Shown here one piece after another: positions 1 to 5,122 of a stretch of 5,122 nucleotides of DNA. The translations under genes were made by a program, and so were the position numbers. The stretch is from an uncultured Alistipes sp. GTDB taxonomy: Bacteria > Bacteroidota > Bacteroidia > Bacteroidales > Rikenellaceae. The stretch spans positions 1 through 5,122 of the forward strand of contig CAAFWE010000197.1 of the NCBI GenBank assembly GCA_900766655.1, in the 5' to 3' direction. The notes under the pieces were generated by a model. The model saw only the letters and a program-made list of their open reading frames with translations. It did not search any database and was not told the DNA's origin. Numbering within the stretch: the first letter of the stretch is position 1; every line of letters begins with the position of its first letter.

Positions 1-2346
1 CAGATGCGACGAGGTGCGCTTCCACTCATCAATTTGTCGCACTTCGATGCTATCGAGATATATTCCGTGAACGCCCTTGTTCACATTCTCGTCTCTGACA
101 TATATGCGTGTGCCATTAGTGCAGTCGGCAACATCAATCTCTATCGTATTCCACTCCTTGGTGATATCAACACTGCTTGCTATCTTGAGCTGCGAAGGAT
201 TGATGAGAATGATGGCATCACGACTCTCGCGCTTGTAGTTTGTGGATGTAAGGGCAACATCCGCACCATTGAGTCGCACCCTCTTGATGTGTCCACCGCA
301 CACCACACGCCACTCGAGCACGCCATCGAAGTTGGCTTGCATAGCAAAGCGCGACTTTATTCGGTAGGAGCCAGCACCCTTCATATTCAGCAATAGTGGC
401 GAGTTAAATATTCCGCGTGCAGTTGACGCAGTGCCTATAGCCACATAGCCGGGATGCTCCTGAGTACGGAAAAGGTATTTATAGTCGTCGAAATGGCGAC
501 TTACGATATAACTATCCGACACCTGATGCGATGTTGCAACGGTATACGAGGTGACATTATCCCAGCTGTTCGACTGCACATATCCCGAGCCAGGGTTATT
601 GTAGGCAACCTGCGTCAAGGCCTGCTCGTAACCCGTTCTGCCGAGCTCCGAGCTGGTGCCTATCGTGGTTGCACTAGGAGCAAAACCCTTACCCCTTGTG
701 CCTCGCACTATATCGCCACCCCAGACGCAATTGTCGAATCCTTGATAGAATATCAGATCCTCGTCGGGCGAGTAGTCTGCCTCCAAGGTGTATATCTCGC
801 CAGCATCGAGCTGCACATCCTTGAGGTCGAAGAACATCGCCTTGTAGTTCCTATCGCACACCGAGAGCCGCAACCCACTGGAGTAGTCGTCTGGTGCAAT
901 CATCAGATAGAAATCGCGATAGGAGGCTGTTGTGAGTGGTGCATAGTCGCCACTATTGGTGCAGTTGAGAGCCACAAAGTTCATACCCTCGGTCACCTTG
1001 CAGACTCCATCCGTAGCCACCTCGGCAATCTTACCCGCCAAGTCGTATTGCTGCTCCGACTCGATACGCACCGAGACAATGTCGGCCTTGCCACGCAGAC
1101 GCAGACGCACCACAGCAAAGCCATCGTCGAAGATCAAGGTACGACCATTTTGTCTCTTGTAGGTGGCATACATTGGGAACGATGCTATAGCCGAGGTTGC
1201 ACCCGAGTCAAACTGCGAGCAAGGCAAGGTGACACCCTTACGCGCGGTTATCGAGTACCACATAGAGCTCTCTGCCGAGAGCAGGGCCGCCTCGTAGCTA
1301 TCTGTCTCGGAGGCATCGACAAGGATGTATGGTTGCTGATTGCCATCGAGAGCCACATCATAGGTTTTACCGTTGACCACCACCTTCGAAGTGGGCCAAT
1401 CGCGCTTGGCAATGCCACTCAACGAGCGCACGCCACCGCTTCGTTCGGCGAGGTAGAATAGCACCTTACCATCACTCTCCTCGATATCGAGCAGTGTGTC
1501 GCCCACCACATCCACCGCCTTCATCGGCTGAATCATATTGCTGTCGATGGTGTATGGTTTCGAGGTGCTCTTCACGTGAGGAGTACCCTTATCGTCGTAT
1601 ATGGTAACTATAAACCCTTCGCTAAAGTGTTGCGGTGGCAAGGCCAGCCAGAAGGCTGTAGGATGGGTGCTATCGTTACCAAGTGAGACTCCATCACCGC
1701 AATCGAGCGTCACGACATCCGATGCCGATGCCTCCATAGCAATCGTTTCCACAGAGCCATCAGCCACACTCACAAGTGCCGCACCGGCCACCTTCTCGCC
1801 ACGATTACCGCTAAACTCGATGCGCTTGACTCGAATCGACTCGCCATAGAGTTGCAACTTGAGAAAACCCACCACGCACCTAAACTTCAGCACTGCATCC
1901 GCACCACTCGACACCGCCACCATCGTTGCGCTTTCGTCGCCAAACGAATCTTGGGCATAGTGTTGCAATGTCGGCAGCACCACTCGGATATTGCCCTCGG
2001 TGGTCACTGCAGTCGACTCGCTATAGGGATATACGCCATAGTGGTGGCTCAACGCCTCGCCCGAGAGGGCAGAGTTACCCACACGAAGAAAGTTGGCACA
2101 ATCGGCCTCAACCGACTGCAGAGCATACTGCACATTGTCGCTCTTTCCAGGGAAGTAGGATATAGCATCGCCCTCGCACCAATATATATATCTATCGCCC
2201 TGCACCACAGTACGCGACAGAGGTTGCTCGAACTGAACGGTTAGCAGCTGCGGAGTGGAGTCACTCGGCAGAATATCTCGCTCCTCCGCGGAATAGACAC
2301 ACCCCACCAGCAGCCACGATAGCAAAAAATATAGGAATCTTTTCAT
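1..2346 (-). CDS. Surface lipoprotein with two fimbrillin-like segments and a C-terminal jelly-roll-like domain (3' end cut by window)
   Basis: The frame is open from ATG 2346-2344 to the left edge (782 codons, no stop), so the C-terminus is missing. A lipoprotein signal peptide is visible: MKR, a hydrophobic stretch (residues 4-14) and the lipobox L-V-G-C with Cys16 as lipidation site. E21, E22 and D24 follow but do not form a clear surface-export motif. Residues about 35-280 resemble the fimbrillin/Mfa-like fold of Bacteroidota lipoproteins, including a VYPY motif at 105-108. Residues about 283-525 look like a second copy: VAGAALVSVADG (186-197) matches LAGKIAEVATDG (436-447), and FWLALPPQHFSEG (232-244) matches FYLMIAPDDYSSG (479-491), a period near 250 aa. 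Residues about 530-776 form another domain, from GFDNCVWGGD (536-545) to IYLDSIEVRQI, which reads like the last strand of a jelly-roll carbohydrate-binding fold. The true end is therefore probably just outside the window. A surface adhesion or glycan-binding role is inference. It starts 20 bp after the small ORF, with no promoter of its own visible. Confidence 0.85.
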   Translation of the reverse strand, partial: MKRFLYFLLSWLLVGCVYSAEERDILPSDSTPQLLTVQFEQPLSRTVVQGDRYIYWCEGDAISYFPGKSDNVQYALQSVEADCANFLRVGNSALSGEALSHHYGVYPYSESTAVTTEGNIRVVLPTLQHYAQDSFGDESATMVAVSSGADAVLKFRCVVGFLKLQLYGESIRVKRIEFSGNRGEKVAGAALVSVADGSVETIAMEASASDVVTLDCGDGVSLGNDSTHPTAFWLALPPQHFSEGFIVTIYDDKGTPHVKSTSKPYTIDSNMIQPMKAVDVVGDTLLDIEESDGKVLFYLAERSGGVRSLSGIAKRDWPTSKVVVNGKTYDVALDGNQQPYILVDASETDSYEAALLSAESSMWYSITARKGVTLPCSQFDSGATSAIASFPMYATYKRQNGRTLIFDDGFAVVRLRLRGKADIVSVRIESEQQYDLAGKIAEVATDGVCKVTEGMNFVALNCTNSGDYAPLTTASYRDFYLMIAPDDYSSGLRLSVCDRNYKAMFFDLKDVQLDAGEIYTLEADYSPDEDLIFYQGFDNCVWGGDIVRGTRGKGFAPSATTIGTSSELGRTGYEQALTQVAYNNPGSGYVQSNSWDNVTSYTVATSHQVSDSYIVSRHFDDYKYLFRTQEHPGYVAIGTASTARGIFNSPLLLNMKGAGSYRIKSRFAMQANFDGVLEWRVVCGGHIKRVRLNGADVALTSTNYKRESRDAIILINPSQLKIASSVDITKEWNTIEIDVADCTNGTRIYVRDENVNKGVHGIYLDSIEVRQIDEWKRTSSHL

Positions 2347-2366
2347 AGTAGACCACTCAAAATATG

Positions 2367-2510
2367 TTACCATTCGCCCTCGTCCTTCGAGCCATCGAGC
2401 TCCGAAGCCTCGCCATCGAGCGACTCTCGATAGCCCAACTCCACCGCCACTTCGTACATTTCGAGCGACGGTCTGTTATATAACTTAAATTTCCGCTTCT
2501 TCGCACTCAT
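2367..2510 (-). CDS. 47-aa small protein of a Bacteroidota short-ORF type, upstream of the lipoprotein
   Basis: This ORF runs from ATG 2510-2508 to TAA 2369-2367. It begins MSAKKRKFKLYNRPSLEMYE and ends DEGEW. The layout is a basic start (K4, K5, R6, K7, K9), a Y-x-x-P-[SL]-E-x-Y-E-V block (Y11, P14, E17, Y19, E20, V21), then an acidic tail with LDG twice (31-33 and 38-40) and a terminal Trp. From memory, many short Bacteroidota ORFs next to fimbrillin-like or surface-lipoprotein genes share this pattern of a K-rich start, YxKPxxEVxE core, small-residue tail and final aromatic. I know no assigned function. There is no signal peptide or membrane segment. The start overlaps the last 26 bp of rmuC in another frame, and the stop lies 20 bp before the lipoprotein ATG, suggesting coupled expression. 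The internal ATG at 2459-2457 (M18) would remove the basic part and the conserved-looking Tyr/Pro, so I prefer the first ATG. No strong Shine-Dalgarno is visible, which is normal for the phylum. Confidence 0.68.
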   Translation of the reverse strand: MSAKKRKFKLYNRPSLEMYEVAVELGYRESLDGEASELDGSKDEGEW

Positions 2511-3774
2511 CTTCTATCTGATTAATCTTGAGGCGTTTGTCGGTCTTGAGACCTAGCTTGCGCACACCCTCGACCTTCGACAGCAGATTACCTCGTCCCG
2601 TGGAGAGTTTCTTGTATGCGTCATCGTAGCTAGTCTGCGCCGACGCAAGATGCTTGCCCACATCCTCTAAATCGCCTACAAAGCCCACAAACTTATCGTA
2701 GAGTTTGGCCGTCTCTTCGGCTATCTTGACTGCGTTGCGAGTCTGCTTCTCGCGCATCCAGAGCTGATACATCAACTTCAACACCGAGATGAGATGGGTA
2801 GGGCTCACCACCACGATGTGCTTGTCGTAGGCATACTCCCACAACCCCTTATCACCACCCATAGCCGCGAGGTAGGCACCTTCGTTAGGCAGGAACATCA
2901 GCACAAAATCGGGCGCTCCCTTCACATTCTTGTGATACTCCTTGCTCGCCAAGTCGTCGATGTGGCGCTTCACCGCCGCGATATGCTCCTTGAGCGCAGC
3001 TGGTTGCTCCTCGACCGTGGCGTTCACATATTTGGTGTAGGCCGGCAGTGTCACCTTGGCATCGACCACGATATTCTTTCCGTCGGGCAGATGGAATATC
3101 ACGTCGGGACGTAGCTGACCTCCCGTCCCGCTCTTGATCTGGGTGCCATCCTCGTTCTTGGTCGCCTGCATAGTGAAGTTGACACCCTCCTCCAAGCCCG
3201 ACTTCTCGAGCAACTGACGGAGGAAGAACTCACCCCAATCGCCTCGCACCTTCGAGTCGCCTCGCAACGCACGCGAAAGTTCCTGCGCCTCGCGACCTAT
3301 CGAGTGGTTCAAATCGGCCAAGTCCTTGATGCTGTCACGCAACGACTTCACCTCGCTCACCTCGCCCGTGTAGCAGTCGTGTATGGTCTTTTTGAGGTTC
3401 TCCAAATCGTCCTTGAAGGGGGTGAGTATCTCGCCCAACTGCAAGTTATGGCTCTCACGAATCACCTTCGCCTTCTCCTCGAATATAGACGACGCCAGCT
3501 CGCGGAATACCAGCTCCGACTCCGAGCGCAGATTCCTACGCTCCTCGGTCTCCTGACGCAACTGCTCCTGTATACGAGCCGCTTCGGCCTGCAACGAGGT
3601 GTTCTGCTTGCGACACTCGGCGAGCTCCGACTCGGCACGCTCCAAGTCGAATCGTGTCTGCGAGAGTAGCGTCTCGGAGGCTATTGTACGCATACGCGCC
3701 ACCAAATAACCACACACCGCACCCACCGCGAGTGCCACCACCGCAACGATAAATATGAGTAAAGTAACATCCAT
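2485..3774 (-). CDS. rmuC: DNA recombination protein RmuC
   Basis: The protein has 429 aa, within the usual RmuC range. A membrane anchor occupies residues about 4-25 (LLIFIVAVVALAVGAV region), followed by a Glu/Arg/Gln-rich coiled coil (about 35-170). The RmuC core then starts at GDWGE (178-182). It carries a PD-(D/E)XK-like nuclease pattern: E182, RPD (D224) and DAK (D238, K240). The family blocks MFLPNEGAY (293-301) and VVVSPTHLISVLKLM (321-335) follow, and the tail is acidic (EDECEEAEI). In Escherichia coli, loss of RmuC raises the rate of inversion at short inverted repeats, so a role limiting such recombination is assumed. The biochemical activity is not established. The ATG at 3774-3772 puts the hydrophobic anchor at the N-terminus and lies close behind a TAnnTTTG element, with GAAGAG just upstream as a weak ribosome site. 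The stop is overlapped by the start of the small ORF. The gene is intact, with no missing core residue. Confidence 0.95.
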   Translation of the reverse strand: MDVTLLIFIVAVVALAVGAVCGYLVARMRTIASETLLSQTRFDLERAESELAECRKQNTSLQAEAARIQEQLRQETEERRNLRSESELVFRELASSIFEEKAKVIRESHNLQLGEILTPFKDDLENLKKTIHDCYTGEVSEVKSLRDSIKDLADLNHSIGREAQELSRALRGDSKVRGDWGEFFLRQLLEKSGLEEGVNFTMQATKNEDGTQIKSGTGGQLRPDVIFHLPDGKNIVVDAKVTLPAYTKYVNATVEEQPAALKEHIAAVKRHIDDLASKEYHKNVKGAPDFVLMFLPNEGAYLAAMGGDKGLWEYAYDKHIVVVSPTHLISVLKLMYQLWMREKQTRNAVKIAEETAKLYDKFVGFVGDLEDVGKHLASAQTSYDDAYKKLSTGRGNLLSKVEGVRKLGLKTDKRLKINQIEDECEEAEI

Positions 3775-3792
3775 AGTCTCTTCAATTTTCTA

Positions 3793-3828
3793 CAAATATA
3801 CAAAAAAGCCGGGATTTATAGGGCCAAA
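3793..3828 (-). promoter_or_regulatory. Probable rmuC promoter (Bacteroidota type)
   Basis: On the minus strand TATATTTG (3800-3793) matches the Bacteroidota -7 consensus TAnnTTTG exactly. A TTTG at 3828-3825 could serve as the -33 element, but the 24-bp gap is longer than the roughly 20 bp expected, so only the -7 part is firm. Transcription would start a few bases downstream, leaving a leader of roughly 10-15 nt before the rmuC ATG at 3774. The promoter would serve rmuC and probably the small ORF and lipoprotein gene behind it. Confidence 0.5.
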
Positions 3829-3903
3829 AAATCTATATTTTTGAATATAAATGATTTTATTCCCTGCAGCTAAACTCTCACATACGAAGACAAAAAACCG
3901 AGT

Positions 3904-3916
3904 CCGCAGCATACTA
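3904..3916 (+). repeat. Direct repeat, copy 1 (13 bp, ccgcagcatacta)
   Basis: The 13-bp word ccgcagcatacta occurs here and again, identical and in the same orientation, at 4114-4126, with 197 bp between the two. In this copy it runs straight into the left half of the 28-bp palindrome. In the other copy it forms one arm of a hairpin. The shared word suggests both places derive from the same repeat family. Confidence 0.6.
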
Positions 3917-3938
3917 ATTTTGCGCGCAAAATTAGTAT
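3911..3938. repeat. Perfect 28-bp palindrome
   Basis: The half-site atactaattttgcg (3911-3924) is followed at once by its exact reverse complement (3925-3938), with no spacer. The centre is GCGCGC and the flanks are AT-rich. As RNA it would need a loop opened from the central GC pairs. As DNA it could extrude a cruciform or bind a dimeric protein. No T-run follows on either side, so a standard intrinsic terminator is not supported. Confidence 0.85.
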
Positions 3939-3990
3939 AAGTGTGTTACCTATCCCCCAAACCTTGACTTCGTCTTCCTCGCGCGGCTCT

Positions 3991-4015
3991 GCATAGTGTG
4001 CTTAGCACATTCTGC
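3991..4015. repeat. Imperfect hairpin in the intergenic region
   Basis: The stem tgtgc (3997-4001) pairs with gcaca (4005-4009) around a tta loop. It extends through a G-T pair and an A-T pair, then after one mismatch gca (3991-3993) pairs with tgc (4013-4015). No T-run follows on either strand. It is one of several hairpins clustered in this gap, and its role is unknown. Confidence 0.5.
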
Positions 4016-4105
4016 TCTCGCTCCGCATCGTCGGTCTCTGTAAAGGGGGCTTAAACTACGCGATAGAAATTTAATTTTAAGGAGGTAAATACAAGGCGCA
4101 CAAGA

Positions 4106-4147
4106 AAATCGCCCCGCAGCATACTAGACGTATGTGAGGAGCGATTT
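4106..4147 (-). terminator. Hairpin, possible terminator of the zinc-ribbon gene
   Basis: The outer stem aaatcgc (4106-4112) pairs with gcgattt (4141-4147). It continues with mismatches through cc/gg and ca/tg to catac (4120-4124) pairing with gtatg (4130-4134), around a 5-nt loop. On the minus strand the stem lies 34 nt beyond the stop codon and ends in ATTTTC, a short T-run. That fits a weak intrinsic terminator or a processed 3' end, but the run is shorter than ideal. Confidence 0.42.
4114..4126 (+). repeat. Direct repeat, copy 2 (13 bp, ccgcagcatacta)
   Basis: This is the second exact copy of the word at 3904-3916. Here it forms the left side of the 4106-4147 hairpin, and its partner strand contains cgtatgtgag (4129-4138), which is also the reverse complement of 3877-3886. 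Confidence 0.6.
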
Positions 4148-4180
4148 ATCGAAGTGCAACGCAGTAGTTGCCCCTTAAAA

Positions 4181-4933
4181 TTAAATTTCGTCGCCTGGAA
4201 CAAGTATACGACCGCAGTACTCGCACACAATCAGCTTCTTGCCAAGACGGATATCTGCCTGACGCTGTGGTGGGATGCGGTTGAAGCAACCAGAGCAAGC
4301 ATCACGCTTTACGGTAACTACCGCAAGACCATTGCGGAGCTTCGAGCGGATGCGATTGTAAGCTGTGAGCAGACGCTCGTCAATCTTCGACTGTGCAACA
4401 TCTGCCTGAAGGCGAAGCGACTTCACATCGTCTGCAGTCTCGCTCTCGATAGAGTCGAGCTCCTGACGCTTAACATCGAGGTCAGCCTTGCGCTCTGCAA
4501 GCTCGGCCTCGGTAGCCTCGAGGGTTACCTTCTTCACCTTTGCTGCAGCGGCATACTCCTTGAGACGCTTCTCAGCGAGGGTAATTTCGAGCTCCTGATA
4601 CTCGATCTCCTTGCCCAAAGTCTCGTACTCGCGGTTGTTGCGAACATTGGTCTGCTGCTCCTTGTAGCGAGCGATGAGAGCCTTTGCCTCGTCGATCTCG
4701 CGCTGACGCTGCTTGGTGAGCGACGCAAGCTCCTCCAACTCACCATTGATATTGCCGAGGCGTGTGTTGAGGCACTCAACGGTATCCTCCAAATCCTCGA
4801 CCTCCAAAGGCAACTCACCCTTCACCTTGTTGATTTCGTCAATCTGAGAGTCAATTTTCTGCAACTCATAGAGAGCAACAATCTTCTCGTGCATAGAGTA
4901 ATCTACCTCTGCTGTCTTTTTCTTTGTAGCCAT
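4181..4933 (-). CDS. Coiled-coil protein with C-terminal C4 zinc ribbon (CT398/HP0958-like family)
   Basis: The 250-aa protein has a long helical hairpin, residues about 14-195, rich in Glu, Lys, Leu and Ala. It includes the family block VRNNREYETLGKEIEYQELE (97-116). A C-terminal zinc ribbon follows, with ligands C213-S-G-C216 and C237-E-Y-C240. The intervening sequence IPPQRQADIRLGKKLIVCEYCGRIL is typical (positions 220-244). Length and layout match the usual C4-type zinc-ribbon family, whose studied members include chlamydial CT398 (CdsZ) and Helicobacter HP0958. Those serve as chaperone or adaptor proteins for secretion or flagellar systems. No such system is visible here, so the role in Bacteroidota is unknown. 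It has no signal peptide and is probably cytoplasmic. The ATG at 4933-4931 starts the lysine-rich N-terminus (MATKKKTAEV), with only an A-rich leader before it. Its stop codon lies inside one arm of a 17-bp inverted repeat. Confidence 0.9.
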   Translation of the reverse strand: MATKKKTAEVDYSMHEKIVALYELQKIDSQIDEINKVKGELPLEVEDLEDTVECLNTRLGNINGELEELASLTKQRQREIDEAKALIARYKEQQTNVRNNREYETLGKEIEYQELEITLAEKRLKEYAAAAKVKKVTLEATEAELAERKADLDVKRQELDSIESETADDVKSLRLQADVAQSKIDERLLTAYNRIRSKLRNGLAVVTVKRDACSGCFNRIPPQRQADIRLGKKLIVCEYCGRILVPGDEI

Positions 4934-5058
4934 ATCTCTTAATTTTGTTATTTCCCTAACGCATAAAAACCTGAGCCTCGCAGCCCCAAATACCTCACGC
5001 TCAGCCTATTACACGAAATAGTGAACCGGATTTTTCGATTGAGCGCTCTTATAGAGCG
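4934..5058 (-). other. Long leader of the zinc-ribbon gene
   Basis: The start codon lies about 125 bp from the likely -7 element, so the transcript would carry a leader of roughly 110-120 nt. I see no ORF of note in it. A 6-bp inverted repeat, ctgagc (4971-4976) with gctcag (4999-5004), has a 22-nt loop and is weak. I do not recognise a riboswitch class. Confidence 0.4.
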
Positions 5059-5059
5059 C
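5043..5059. repeat. Perfect 7-bp hairpin at the start of the zinc-ribbon leader
   Basis: gcgctct (5043-5049) pairs exactly with agagcgc (5053-5059) around a 3-nt loop. On the minus strand the hairpin begins at the final G of the TAACTTTG promoter element. It therefore spans the expected transcription start, where it could act as an operator or as a stem at the RNA 5' end. Confidence 0.6.
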
Positions 5060-5092
5060 AAAGTTAATAAAAATTTTTGATAAAATATCAAA
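5059..5092 (-). promoter_or_regulatory. Probable promoter of the zinc-ribbon gene (Bacteroidota type)
   Basis: TAACTTTG on the minus strand (5066-5059) matches TAnnTTTG exactly. TTTG at 5092-5089 lies 22 bp upstream, close to the spacing expected for a -33 element, and the DNA between is very AT-rich. The 10-bp palindrome cgcaattgcg (5099-5108) sits just upstream and could be a regulator site, though a palindrome this short may be chance. Confidence 0.6.
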
Positions 5093-5122
5093 TAAAATCG
5101 CAATTGCGCAAAATTCGCTCTC

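Larger units (their letters stand above)
3775..4180. other. Gene-free, repeat-rich intergenic region
   Basis: I find no convincing coding sequence in these roughly 400 bp on either strand. The part nearest rmuC (about 3775-3860) is AT-rich and carries the likely rmuC promoter. From about 3861 onward it is built from inverted and direct repeats: a perfect 28-bp palindrome (3911-3938), an imperfect hairpin (3991-4015), a 17-bp inverted repeat (4066-4082 with 4173-4189), and a hairpin inside that pair (4106-4147). The words ccgcagcatacta (3904 and 4114) and ctcacatacg (3877, inverted at 4129) recur, suggesting several diverged copies of one dispersed extragenic repeat. No transposase gene or clear target-site duplication is visible. 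Confidence 0.75.
4066..4189. repeat. 124-bp element bounded by 17-bp perfect inverted repeats
   Basis: The arm gaaatttaattttaagg (4066-4082) reappears as its exact reverse complement at 4173-4189, with 90 bp between the arms. The right arm includes the last two sense codons and the stop (GAA ATT TAA) of the zinc-ribbon gene, so the end of that gene is mirrored 107 bp away. A second hairpin (4106-4147) sits in the middle, giving a nested palindromic layout. This could be a REP-like or MITE-like element, or a large folded 3' end. No protein is encoded inside. Confidence 0.7.

Noticed and set aside
454..1461. Long plus-strand ORF (335 aa), with similar ones at 4-396 and 1852-2244
   Set aside because: They lie in codon register opposite the lipoprotein frame and have low-complexity, non-protein-like composition. 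The minus-strand frame has a signal peptide and repeated domains, so these are shadows favoured by its codon use.
1..2346. Lipoprotein gene as a pseudogene because no stop is found in the window
   Set aside because: The frame is uninterrupted for 782 codons and simply runs off the left edge. Its last visible residues look like the normal close of a beta-sandwich domain.
2347..2366. Possible -7 promoter element just before the lipoprotein start (CATATTTTG on the minus strand)
   Set aside because: It is one base short of TAnnTTTG, and no -33 element is seen at the proper distance, so I do not call a separate promoter.
4079..4086. Consensus-like Shine-Dalgarno aaggaggt on the plus strand
   Set aside because: No start codon lies at a usable distance. 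The first ATG (4132) is followed at once by TGA, and Bacteroidota rarely rely on this motif.
4154..4942. Plus-strand ORF of 262 aa opposite the zinc-ribbon gene
   Set aside because: It is Leu-rich because it reads the complement of a Glu/Lys/Gln-rich coiled coil. The minus-strand protein has clear zinc ligands and family blocks.
4971..5004. ctgagc/gctcag stem in the leader, considered as part of a riboswitch (CTGAG resembles a THI-box element)
   Set aside because: It has only six pairs with a 22-nt loop, the other conserved blocks of the thiamine class are absent, and the downstream gene has no thiamine link.

Overview
The window looks like Bacteroidales chromosome, possibly a Rikenellaceae/Alistipes-like genome. 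Three things suggest this. Two start sites are preceded by the Bacteroidota -7 promoter element (TAnnTTTG). There is a long surface lipoprotein with fimbrillin-like segments. GC content is moderate (roughly half by eye), with heavy use of TCG serine and CTC/GAG codons. The genus is inference only. All four genes I can support lie on the minus strand, so the gene order in the direction of transcription runs from right to left.

Right edge to 4934: a leader and promoter region with a TAACTTTG -7 element that abuts a perfect 7-bp hairpin. 4933-4181: a 250-aa coiled-coil protein ending in a C4 zinc ribbon (CT398/HP0958-like family). 4180-3775: about 400 bp without a gene, crowded with palindromes and inverted and direct repeats, including a 17-bp inverted repeat whose right arm overlaps the zinc-ribbon stop codon and a perfect 28-bp palindrome. 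It ends in a second TAnnTTTG promoter just before rmuC. 3774-2485: RmuC, a membrane-anchored coiled-coil protein with a PD-(D/E)XK nuclease-like core. 2510-2367: a 47-aa small protein overlapping the rmuC end by 26 bp. 2346-1 and beyond: at least 782 aa of a secreted lipoprotein, cut by the left edge.

The zinc-ribbon gene probably ends at a hairpin and forms its own unit. rmuC, the small ORF and the lipoprotein gene are packed tightly enough to share a transcript. The small ORF plus lipoprotein pair looks like a surface-protein module placed behind a housekeeping rmuC gene.

The points most worth a second look are the small ORF, the duplicated architecture and unassigned C-terminal domain of the lipoprotein, and the repeat cluster upstream of rmuC. 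I see no mobile-element gene, CRISPR array, tRNA or rRNA.
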